From NCBI RefSeq assembly GCF_051622035.1, contig NC_135356.1, positions 14,370,079-14,434,078 on the forward strand: a stretch of DNA of 64,000 nt, given 5' to 3'. Positions 21,521 to 33,100 of the stretch are shown here, in pieces. The translations under genes were made by a program, and so were the position numbers. Source of the DNA: Arctopsyche grandis. Lineage: Eukaryota > Arthropoda > Insecta > Trichoptera > Hydropsychidae. Under the pieces are notes generated by a model. The model did not search any database, was not told the origin of the DNA, and saw nothing but the letters and a program-made list of their open reading frames with translations. Each line of letters begins with the position of its first letter. Positions within the stretch are counted from its first letter, which is position 1.

Positions 21521-23709
21521 ATGTCCATTGTCAAAATTGTCAATCACGATGAACGCATCTGTGATATCTTGTATAAACCACCTCCGCCAGATCCAAAGCC
21601 ACCAAGGTAACACACATGTTGCACTTTAAATGTCAGTAAAACATTATAAGCACCATATGCATTCGTTCACAGACACGTATCCAGATATAGAAAGCTGATC
21701 GAGCCACCCAAGGATAAAAAGGACTATGCGGCGATGGGTGTGGCTAAGTTGACGATAGAAGGACCCGGCGAGTTCCTCAAGAAGGGAGACGGCGTTAAGA
21801 AACCTTCGATAGAGGGACACAAGCAATGTCTTGCCGATGGACCCCTACCTAAATTACCAGATCGCGTCACGACGGGTGCGAAACGCACAAAAATCGCATT
21901 GAACTTCGTCGAGAGAAATGTCAAGTCGGCGCAAAGCTTGCAGCCGAGGCCTCCAGAAAAGTTTCTGGTGGACTCTCCCGACGGACACAAGTATCTATTG
22001 CAGAACAAAGATATGAAGCTGCTGTACAGTGATAAATTTGGAGCGGTGCCTCAGTATTTGATCAAACGCAATGATTATATACGGAAAGCTGAAGATAAAT
22101 ACAGGAAGAAGTTGGAGAACAGAGAACACGCTTGTAAAATGATCGGCGAAGGGGAACGGGTGAAAATTTTAAAAGTATGCACATCACACATTGAACTCTT
22201 TGAATGTTTAATACAGATTGTGTATTAAATATGTATACTGTGGGGGAAACAATTAATAAGCAAACGCTTTAATTGAAAAGTAGATATTCATTTACTATAG
22301 ATATGTATGTTAGAACAAACAGAACTAAGTTTTTTGAAGATAATGCTATTCATTTGTCCTAAACCTTCGCGATACTTTGAAGTTGGTGATCTTTTCATCA
22401 TTTTGTAATATATTTCTCATCGTAATTTACAACCATTCACCATCCACTCCTGGATGAAGACCTCTCTAAAACGCTTCCATTTGTTTTGTGTTTTGCGCAA
22501 CTCTCATCCACACTCACCCCACACGTTTTCCTAATTTCGTTTACACATCTTCTTTGAGACCTTCCTTTCATTCTTTTAAATTCTCTGGGATACCATTCTA
22601 GCACTTCTTTTGTCCATTTTTCGAGATACATGAACCGCCTATTATATCCACCATCCGTGTCATACTTCTCACCCACGTATTCCACTTCTTATCTCTCCTT
22701 TTATACAGCGTTTCATACTTCTTAAGTCCTTTTTATATTCATGTTAGCTTTAAATTCTATATACATAATTATTTTGAAAATGATGTCTAAAATATAATCC
22801 TTAAAAAAAAATAGATCTGGATCAGTGGCGGCTCATCCATATGATATGCGGGCTACAGCCCTTCAAGTATAGTATATGTGCAGGCTATTTTTGTTTGCAT
22901 TCGGTCTCCGATATGGTCAAAGAGCTACTACAGCCTGATTCATCTCTGCAACCTGGATACTGTGAATTCTCACGAGTCGCCACATATCTGGATATTATTT
23001 TAGTTCTAAAATTGGTTTCTAGCGATCATACACTTAATGTTAATTAAATAGCTCCATTTGAGCCTGAAAGTCCACGTTTACAATACAAGAGATGATCAGT
23101 TACAAGAACATTTCTCGGACTTTTGTGCATGTAGTTGTGTCTAAGGATACCAAATTAATCGATTTTTTAGTACCCGGATAGCATGAGTACGTATGTATTT
23201 AGGTAAAGATGGATACAAGAAATATGCAAGACTAACTTTCAACTCAAACAATAAATCTTCAGGTACTCGTACTACCTGAATAGTTGAAAAGTCGAGTAAT
23301 GTGAACCAAATCATTCCAAAATATGACTTTTCATTCAGAAATTCAAGGTATTTCATAGATTTTGCTGATGAAAGTGGTGAGAAATGTCCGATAATGTGCT
23401 TAAAGTTTGCTATAGTGAATGTTTACTTTTTCATTACAATGTTCTTCTTCAAGAGACTAATCGTCTAATTGTTTCTGGCCCACTCTACGTATATAATGAT
23501 TGTTGATTTTGTCATTTCGTATTTTGTAGGGATTAAAGGATAATTGGTCAGCGATCCAGAAGTCTTTTCTTCGCTTGCCGCTGTTCATTGATACTGTATA
23601 TTTGGTAAACAAGAAGAAGAAATGTGAGGATGAACTGCGCGAGCTGGAGAAATACATCAAATTCTTAGAAGAAAATCCATACATTTACATCTACGACGAT
23701 GATGATTAA
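21521..23709 (+). CDS. ENKUR: Enkurin homologue
   Basis: Three exons, 21521-21606, 21673-22174 and 23530-23709, join with phases 2 and 0 into a 255-residue frame, close to the known length of about 256 in vertebrates. The N-terminus carries a proline-rich motif YKPPPPDPKPP (residues 18-28), the type of SH3-binding site known in enkurin. The last exon has the enkurin-domain signature GLKDNWSAIQKSFLRL (197-212) with an IQ-like element. A charged helix follows (KKKKCEDELRELEKYIKFLE), then an aspartate tail and a TAA stop. Known role: an adaptor in sperm and motile cilia, described as a TRPC channel and calmodulin partner and later as a microtubule inner protein of doublet microtubules. In insects this implies expression in testis or ciliated sensory neurons (inference). 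The start ATG is followed immediately by the family N-terminus, and splice sites are canonical. Intron 2 (1.36 kb) holds a reverse-transcriptase fragment and a hAT MITE. Confidence 0.92.
22425..22720 (-). pseudogene. Non-LTR reverse transcriptase C-terminal remnant in enkurin intron 2
   Basis: The minus strand reads EYVGEKYDTDGGYNRR, EVLEWYPREFKRMKGRSQRR and NEIRKTCGV. After frameshifts it gives KWKRFREVFIQEWMVNGCK and a stop. This is the same family as 7878-8060 and 60500-60925. It is broken by at least one frameshift and is antisense to enkurin. Confidence 0.75.
22823..22985 (+). mobile_element. hAT MITE (CAGTGGCGGCTC family), copy 3
   Basis: The left end CAGTGGCGGCTCAT and a decayed right end ACGAGTCGCCACAT are flanked by the exact 8-bp duplication ATCTGGAT (22815-22822, 22986-22993). 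It is shorter than the 18170 copy because it lacks the internal duplicated block. It lies in enkurin intron 2. Confidence 0.88.
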
Positions 23710-25954
23710 AGTGTTTTTTAATAAAAAAAATATTAAATCAATTTCATTTTATAAATATGTTTATTCAAGAAAGCGAAACTTTTTATAATTTCATATAAAA
23801 TTATTAATATTTCAAATTACATATTTCTTTTTTATCACTGTAGTTATGCTTTTCAATATGGCACATGGAATATTCTCAAAACAATAAAAAAAAATTGTAC
23901 GAAACATCAATAGGAATATAATTTGTAAGAGCAAAGAAAAATCGTTTACATTACATACATATTATGTTATAAGCATGATAAAACCTCGATTGTAATTATA
24001 ATTCGTCAAATTTCTGCAAACGATTCGAGGTTTTATCACATAGAGAAAAAAATGACAAAATTATTTCAAGTGTGTGTATACGTATATATGTATGTATGTA
24101 TATATATATGTATATATACACATATTATTGATAACATTGAAAATATCGAATAGGCTACATTGAAATATCGATTATTATGCGTGAAGGTGAAACGATTGGA
24201 TCAAAGTAACGGTAAAGTTACATATGTATAAATGTATGAATGTATATATTGTATATCTAGACATTTAGGTATGCGAGTAATATATATATAATATTGTATA
24301 TATGTACGTATAGATTAAATATGCAATCTATTAATTATTTTAATAGATGAGGATGATTCGAATAGTTTTAACAGTATGGAAGTACGAGCTCTTCGTGGTA
24401 TATATGTATTATATACGGATGTAATAAGTATCAAAATGTTGTAAAAATTGTATTTTCCTGACGATCGACGTGAGATGTAAATTTGCATAAGTTTAAAAGA
24501 AATGCACGTTTATTGTCATCATAAATGTAAAAATTATATCAAAAGTTTTTCTTAAAATTTTACTCTCGTGCGTCGTTTTACATTTTAATAAGTAAAATAA
24601 TTGCCAAAAATAATAATAATAATAATAATAAAAACAATTAAATCTTAGAGTGCTACTAAAAAAATTAGTAATTATTATAATTTCTTGATAGTTCATAAAA
24701 TGTATATATTTACAAAATTTTAAACAAAAAAAGACTCGTCTGTTTCAAGACATTTAAATTTATGTTTTGATAAAGTCGAATCAAATTGCAATGGCCTGTA
24801 TTGAATTGGTCAGTAAATTTCATCAGTAAATAAATGGTCAGTAAGTCACATATATAATGCAATAAATTTTTGACTATGTACTTATATTTGTCGAAAATAA
24901 ATCTGTTTAATGATTATTTGTATACGTACGTCTGTATTTCAAATTCAAATGTTACCGACCATTTATTTAATAATTGCATCCGCAATTGCCTATAGAATTT
25001 ACGCATATAAATACGTCAAAATGATCGAAGACACATTGATTATCCTTAAACTTACGAAAGAGAGCGGACAAAAATTGGACTAGAGCGCAAAATGACGCCC
25101 GCATTTTAAAAATTTCATCTACATATATATTGAAACCTCACATCTTTAAAAGTATTGTATAAAAAACTCGTATGTAAATGAAAATAAATTGAATCATATT
25201 CATTTGAAGTGATATATAAAATTCGTTTATTGTCAACGACGATTAAACTCGGCTGGGCAAACAGTCAGAGTAAAAATATATAATACATATGTAAAAAAAC
25301 GTCGAAACTAAAAGCATCGTTAAATATTGTATTACATCTGAAGACTTCGAGATCACATACATACTAACATATATAGTATATAATGATTTAAACGTAAACA
25401 TACAAAATACCTTCAATCCTTAAAAAAACAGTCTTTCCATTGCGTACATTATCAAAATTGATTTTCTTTGGTAATAGAATTTCTCTTATTTGTGAATTCA
25501 CAATTTTATAACACTATACGATCGACCGATCTGTTCATTGATTTGCATATTTGATTTTAATCATAGAAATATAGATATTAATGAACAAATCCGTCTCAAA
25601 GGCACACCTTTTTCAAACCGACCCCCGCTCACTACCCCACCCCGTCCAAATACAATAAATATGTAATATTTTAAACCCAAATGACAATATAACTATTAAA
25701 TATTGATTAGAATTGTAAAAAATGTACAAAAGCTAATGTTCAATTTGATCACCGGTTTCATAATCAAAGAATGTATTATATAATATAATAGTATAGAAAA
25801 AAATCACATTTTCAAAAGCAAAAAAAGGAAAAACATCAACACGTATGTAAAATTATACACCAGTCGATAAAAATAAAATATTAAAATATTCAATAAAAAT
25901 TAAAAAATATATTTTGACAAATAATATTGTTAGAAAAGAGATAAACATAGACAA

Positions 25955-25958
<4 letters not shown>

Positions 25959-26050
<92 letters not shown>
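25959..26050. repeat. (TA)n microsatellite, 92 bp
   Basis: An uninterrupted AT dinucleotide run. Such runs are prone to length change and to cruciform or slipped structures. Confidence 0.95.
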
Positions 26051-26053
<3 letters not shown>

Positions 26054-26185
26054 TATATATTTAAAAAATACAGAATAACATTATGTTGAGATCCATTATC
26101 AAGTACACTTTATTTAGGTTTGTGTACGTTTTGTCGCCCTGTGAAACATCAACAATCATGTACATATATCTAAAGATGCGGTATT

Positions 26186-26223
26186 GATGATTTAAAACGA
26201 AGACGATGATTTAAAACGAAGAC
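26186..26223 (+). repeat. Two-copy 19-bp tandem repeat
   Basis: Unit GATGATTTAAAACGAAGAC occurs twice without a gap, followed by a partial third unit. Confidence 0.9.
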
Positions 26224-27183
26224 GATGATTTCAACAGACGAAAATTGAAATGAATGTATAGTAGAGTCCCGACTTTTCTAAACTGACATTCTGCTTTATC
26301 TGAATCGTACATATGTATAACTGATCTTCCCTCCAATACAATGTAAACATTGGTTAAATCAGACTAAAACCACAAACTGATCTATCTACATACATATGTG
26401 AGATTTAGTTTTATAACCTGGAAAAATGCATGTATGAATGATGAGGTTGGCATGCATTAGTTGAAGAATGGATAAGTTGTCATCTTGTACCATATAACGC
26501 GGCGAAAGAATTAGCTCGTTGTGGCGCTTCAAAGAATAAACAAATGTTATAAACCACCCAACTGAAAACTGACAACCAAATCCTACATTTATGTATGCAA
26601 ATGAATAATATGTAACGACTTTTAGTATAGATCAGCAAACATCTGGTTTGATTTACCGTATGCATTTTATAGATATAATGGTGAGATTTGTAATTTGCGT
26701 ATCTCATCCAAATGAGAATGTATGACATATATTATATAATGTTTTATATTTCTATACCTTTGCATACAAATATTAGATTTGTTGCTTTTATTATGAAACT
26801 TATACTTAACGAAGTATTAAAAAGAAATCAGCAAAGTATGTATGTATGTATGTATATTTGTTGAAAGATCAGGACTCTACTGTAATATGCCGTTGATCGA
26901 TAGGAATGTCGAGTCTGAGGCCGCAGAATAAACGGACAAATTCACGTCAAACAGTGATCGATAAATCCTAAACTACAAAACTATGTACATAAAAACATAA
27001 AGATGCAAAGAAGTCATCTAAGCAGATGCATCTCGTCGGGTTATAATTTGAAATGCAACGCGACTACAAACTGATAGGATCATTTAAAACATTGATAGCA
27101 CCGGGTAGCATAAGTTAAAATGCAAAATATAAAAGCTTCAAATCCATATAGAGTAGTATAAATATAATAGTTTGCGAATGAGA

Positions 27184-30100
27184 TTATTGAGAGTATGACG
27201 CCGATAAATGGGTATTTTCGCTCCGTTTCGGTATCGGAGGTGGTGGTCTCTTTTTGGGTCCAGTGCTAGCTCCGTCGGACTCCTTCGTCGTCGAAGTCAT
27301 CGTTTGATTGCCGCTGCTGTTCAAGGAACACCGACTCGTGCCGTATTCGGAGACTTTGTCGCCGGGCTTTGCAGTGACGTTCTCGTATAGGTTCGGTTGG
27401 TCAACGAGTCCAGAGTGGCCATAGTGCTCCTGTACCCAATTCGACACGTTCGTCTCTTTGTAATCTTCGATGAGTATGGGATATTCTCTGAATCCGAGCA
27501 CTTCGTGCGGTGTCGTCGTCGGCTCCAGTTTGCACTTTTGGGCGACCTGCCATTTCTTGCGCATTACTCTTTGCAGATCTTTCAAAAAATCCATGGGAGG
27601 ATTGGAGGACGAGTCGGCCAATTTGTTCGGAGATGAAAGTTTGGTGCTTTCGTTTCTTTTCGGCGGTGGAGGTTTGCTCGTGCTTTGGATCTCGTCCCGC
27701 GGAGATGAGTACACCGTGTTGTATTTCTTTTGAGAGTTCATTGTCGGGGACGGTGAGTCATTGAAGCTGACTTGCTTCCGTCTAATGATTGGAGATTTCA
27801 CCTCTGAAGTGTCTTTTCGGACGCCGTCGTCGGATTTGATCTGCGGCGTATGTTTCCTTAGTAATATAGGACTAGAGATTTGGTTTTGGATCTTGTTATG
27901 TTCAATATTAGCAGGATAGCTCGTTTCGTTCACCTTAATGCTAGAGTTATTTGTACAACTTTCTTGTGATAGACTATTTACATTTTGACTATATACAATT
28001 TGATGGATCTCCGGCTTCACTGCATGAGGAGCGAAATGGCAGTTACCAACTGAGTAGATGTCGACCACAGGATTAGAATTTCCTCCAAACGTGTTGGTGG
28101 AATTGGAATAAATGGGTATGTTCTGCAACACCGACTGCATTGCAACAATACCTGATGAATTTGTAGGATTATAATTTATCTTTGGCTTATTCATCGGCTC
28201 TGGTACGTTGACTTGTGTCGGGGTGTAGTTTTTCAATGAGTTTCCATCGTTTTCTTTTGTGTCTTGTGAAGAGATGGAGCTTCGATTCGTCTGAAAATAG
28301 TATAATAGTTTCAATTGAAATTTAGTTCAGTCAAGAAATTAACAAACTATGCAAGTACATAGATTAGGAAAGCTTTTAATAAAATCCCAAATTGTAAAAT
28401 TTCTGGCCTATTTCTATTACTATGTATGTATTTGGCCCTCATCCTTAAAAGTTTAGATACTTCTGGAGTAAGCTTAGCTTAGCATATTCTACCTAACATA
28501 GCATAGCTTCACCTGTATGGAATAACGCCTCGAATACTAACCTTTCCAAGCTCCAAGTAATACAAAATAAATCCCTAAAAATAATTTATAATACACCCAT
28601 ATATACTAACTTGAAAAAACTGCTTGCCATATATAATATTCCGTTTGTTACAGACATTACTAACAAACTAACCAGTAGATTCTATGACAGAATCATTAAT
28701 AACCATACTAATACACTTGTGAAGAGTCTCGGTGATTACAACAAAATGTCTATACCCTTCAGGTATAAACACAGATTACCTTAAAACACAATCTGCTTTA
28801 GGTCATCGACTTTAGTGAGTCTTTAATTAATATTATGTATTATATGTATTATGAGCATTTATAAGGATTGTAAATAGGTTTTTGAGCTCTCTTTCCTATT
28901 ATGCTGTAGATTAACATTAGAATAATATAATACTATGATTACTAACAAAATTAAATTAAATTGTAAAATAGAAAATGATCAGTAGATCAGTAGCTATTAA
29001 AATAGATATAAGATGTATTGTGAACATAATTTCGTAATAATAAAAAGCATTTAAAAATCAAAAAAAATCAATATTCTACCTGTATACTTGCATCGTGTGT
29101 AAGCCTATTTATAATATGTTTAATGGTTGAAGTTAAAAAAGTTAAACTAAATCCCCAGCAGTTAGTTATATGTACTTAATTCATTGACTTGAATGTCTGT
29201 ACCTGTATATTTTTCAAATTATTATTTATATATTTCGGTTGTTGGTGCAACTTTTAATGCAAAGCAAAGTTTAAATGAGAAATATGTATGTACTTCAAAA
29301 CTTCAAAAGGAACAGATAAAAAGGGTGGTAAAAGCATATCCAATCTCAGATATGTCAATGATACCACTCTCATAGGAATAGGAAATGGCGGATTTACTCT
29401 GTCGTATGCAATAGCAGAATACTTGGACTTGAGATGAACAGAGTGAAAACATAAATAGTGGATCGACATGATCAAATTGTGAGGACCATAGATATAGAAT
29501 AACATAGATGAGGCATTTGCCCAACAAATTTGCCCGGAGAAAGCGGACCAAACAACGGGGAGGTGTGAAGAAATGGATGAAAAAAGGAAGGAAGGCAAAA
29601 AAGACGGTGTATCTTCTGAATTAAAAGTCAGCTAGCTACTGAGAGATTGCACTCTTTTTTTTTGGTTGTACTCTTCAAAAGGGAGAAAAGTTTCGACATG
29701 TTATTCTACATATATCTATGGTAAGGACGGATGCTCTTATCTGATCTTGAAGTTTTACACGAGTTCATTTATCTCGGATCAACACTATCGGATGACGGAG
29801 GGTGTGAGACAAATAATTTCATCAAGGTTTATCTAGGGGAAATTTCCAAAGACGTGCTCCGTAAGGACAGATCAAGAATATTTGTATGTATGTAAGTACA
29901 TATGAGCCTTTATAATTGAAAGTGGCAGAAGTCCACTTTTCTTCATTTCGAGAAATATCTCGCAAAACAATAAATATAATATTTTGCGTTTAACGTTTAT
30001 TCTGCTTTTGAGATTTTGGACATATCGAATTAACCCTTTGCCCGCGGCAATAAATATAGCAAACAAGCCCTGTACGCGGCACCTTTTTCGCGAATTTGGC

Positions 30101-33100
30101 AATCGAGTTTTCGACCTTAAATATATATTTTAATATTTACTCAAGTAGCCAGATATGTTAATTAACACATAAAGTATTATTTTAAGCAATAAAATACATA
30201 ATATACATGTCGTAGTTTTGGATTAATTGTCAAATAATCATTCTTCATAATTGTATGAAGACGTGACGAGGTTTCAGTATGGTTCCACAAAAAACTAATT
30301 TTCATGTTAAGCAAATTGAATATATAGCATTCAACTCAGTAATATATTCAACCAATTTCGAACCTTAAAACAGTTGAAATAGGCGCATATAAGCCTCAAA
30401 ATCTCGTGCAAAGTTCAAAAATTCTATGGAAGACAGCCGCGCTACAGACTTGTCGCCCAAAGCTTCCATAGAAAACAGCCGCGGGCAAACAGTTAAAAGA
30501 AGTAATAACAATTTGTGAATTAAGGCAAACAGAAATAGTGCTTTTGGAACTGAAAATTGGACTTCCGACTCCAAATATAATGGATCATATATTAAAAAAT
30601 AGTACATTGAAAATTTTTCGGAAAATAAACAAACGAATAACTAGTTTTATGATTTAAATAAAAAGGCTCATTTCGATCATTAATTATTATATCAATACAT
30701 ATAAACATACCGAATTGTAAAATTCAATTCTTTCGCTGATAGATTGTGGGCTTGCATATTCTGCGGTGCTTTCATGTGTGGCGTTCTTTCCAGGATCAAA
30801 ATTTTCATTAGAACTGATCGAAAATTCACTCAACGACGGAGGAGGCGGTAAACTAAGCAAACTCAATTGCGACTCACTAAAATTATAACCTACAAACAAA
30901 AATCATTCAATCATTATAATCAACTACACACATATATCTCAAAAATATGTAGATACTATATATATATATATATATCATAGCGTACAACTTAAAGACATAT
31001 CCGGAGGTGGTGGCGGTAATGATTCCAAGCTCAAAGTGGAACTGAACATCGGATCAAAGCTGAAGTTCAAATCTTCGTTGGTAAAGTTTGGAGGCGGTGG
31101 TAACGGCATGTTCTGAATGTTGTCAATCTCATCATCGTAGTTAGTATCGGGTAGCACAATAGGATCTTGCTGATCGATTGAGTTCAACTCGTCCTGGATT
31201 GAATTCTGCCTGTGATGTATTTGATTAACAGGCGGATAGTATATTATAGTTTGTGGTTGATCAGATCTGATGAGCTTCTCGCTTTCAACGATGGGTAAGT
31301 TTTTGCCAATCGGCTCCATTTCGCGATTGGGAACTATCGTCTGTTGAGTGATGTAACCTAGAATGATCCCACTGGTGGGAAGTGCGTCTCTATTTTCTTG
31401 GTCGTAGAAATGGCCATCGTTAACATTCCTAGATTGAGATTTCTTTTGACACGTCGGAGATTGATTTCCGTTACAGTTGTTGTGAACGGCGAAGGTGTCG
31501 CGGATAGATATGGATTTAGACGGTGTATTGCAACTACTGTTAGAGCTGTTGCATGACGTCATCGATTCTGAAAGAACATGGTATTATTAATAAATTGTTA
31601 AATACATATTATACACCGTATAAGATGATTATGAACCTGAAGAGCCACGATTATTTTTGATTTTGTGCCGTTTCAACGTTCCCGAGCCGGAACTCTCGTC
31701 AGTGTTATTGGACTGAATAGACTTTCTACGACTGCTGCGTCTCGTCAATGTACCTAAAATATGAATGAATTTTAAAACTCCACTTCAAATAATATGGTAT
31801 AAGAATATTTACTTAATAATTTAAGTTGTCTAATTTAGGGCTGCAATAACTGTCGAGACATCGAACGGGACATTTGGGAATTACCATTGAAAATATTACT
31901 TTTGATTATAAGATTACTGAAAGATGTTTCAACTGATGCGGCGGTCACTGAAAAATTCTAATATATCAATTATTAAAAGAGCTTCAGAATGGTAAATTTT
32001 TTCATTCAAAAGGGGTAAAGAGATCTTTGTATTTATTATTTGTCTTAAAAACTCGGGATGTTGTCGCATTCATTTCAAATTTGCATTAAAAACTGCAATT
32101 TGTAATTACGATTTTGGCGCCCCTAGATTTTTAAGCCTGCGACCGTTACTCTTTTCACACCACTCTTTGTATACGATTAAGTAATTGCAGGTCACGCGGT
32201 AAATGACCGTAAAAACGTACGGCAAGGACTCCAAATTCGCACATTTACTCGTTTTTCTTTAGTAGTTTTTAATTAAATATAATACCGGGACTGGGACACG
32301 AGGACACAGATCTATAAACCGGGACGTATGGTAGCCCGAGTCTAATTGTTCCCCCCCTCTCTCGTATATAATATATGTTACAGAGCCACAGAGTAATGCA
32401 TACCAGTAGAGTTGTCGTGGGTTCAAGTCCTGGCCAAATACGCTGCTGGCGAGATCTTCTGGTTATTAAGAAACACAGATCAACCGTATCCTATTACAAT
32501 TTTCCCATATTTTTCTAGCCTAATTGTTGTGACGAATTCAATAAATCGGCATCCTTCGCCTCAGTTTCTTTTAAATTCGAATAATTAGCATCTCGAATTT
32601 TTTGAATCTTATTAAATGCTACCTACATAATGTATTTCTCGCAAATTTGCTGTGTATTGAAAGATGTCTCTATTGTATTCTATATACTGCTGTGTTTGGA
32701 AAATTGTTAGTATTATACTTAGGTACAAAAATAATCTAACCATGTGTATCGCTTTGGGGTTAATTCCTGTCAAGTAATAAAAATAAAATAAAACGTCAAA
32801 GAAAATCATACCCGTATTTGTGTAACCTGAAGAAGTATTCGCAGATCCGTTCATCGAATGATCACTGCAAGTGTTGATGCTGGAGTATGAAGAACAAGAC
32901 GCTGAATCTACCATTTCTTTCAACTGTCGAGTCATCGATGTCAAGGGAATGTTTGGTTTCATACACGGCTTTCGTTTGATTGTACCTAAAATATAATTCA
33001 TTACTCGACCATGTCTCATTACTGAAAATAATGAACTATGTATGTATATTTTGTTTAGTATGTACCAGTCGAAAATTCGGAATCGAACGCATTCACTTCG

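Larger units (their letters stand above)
23710..27183. other. Convergent intergenic region, AT-rich
   Basis: Between the enkurin stop and the pico stop. It should contain both 3' untranslated regions. AATAAA-like motifs occur soon after 23720. It includes a (TAA) run at 24605-24630, short CATA/TATG repeats and an inverted pair 'gataaaacctcg' (23979-23990) / 'cgaggttttatc' (24028-24039). A 19-bp tandem duplication lies at 26186-26223. No gene seen. Confidence 0.6.

Noticed and set aside
24490-24696. 67-codon minus frame with a tyrosine run
   Set aside because: Produced by a TAA trinucleotide repeat.
27208-27764. Plus-strand open frames of 60-87 codons inside the last pico exon
   Set aside because: They are antisense shadows of the long minus-strand coding exon, without independent signals.
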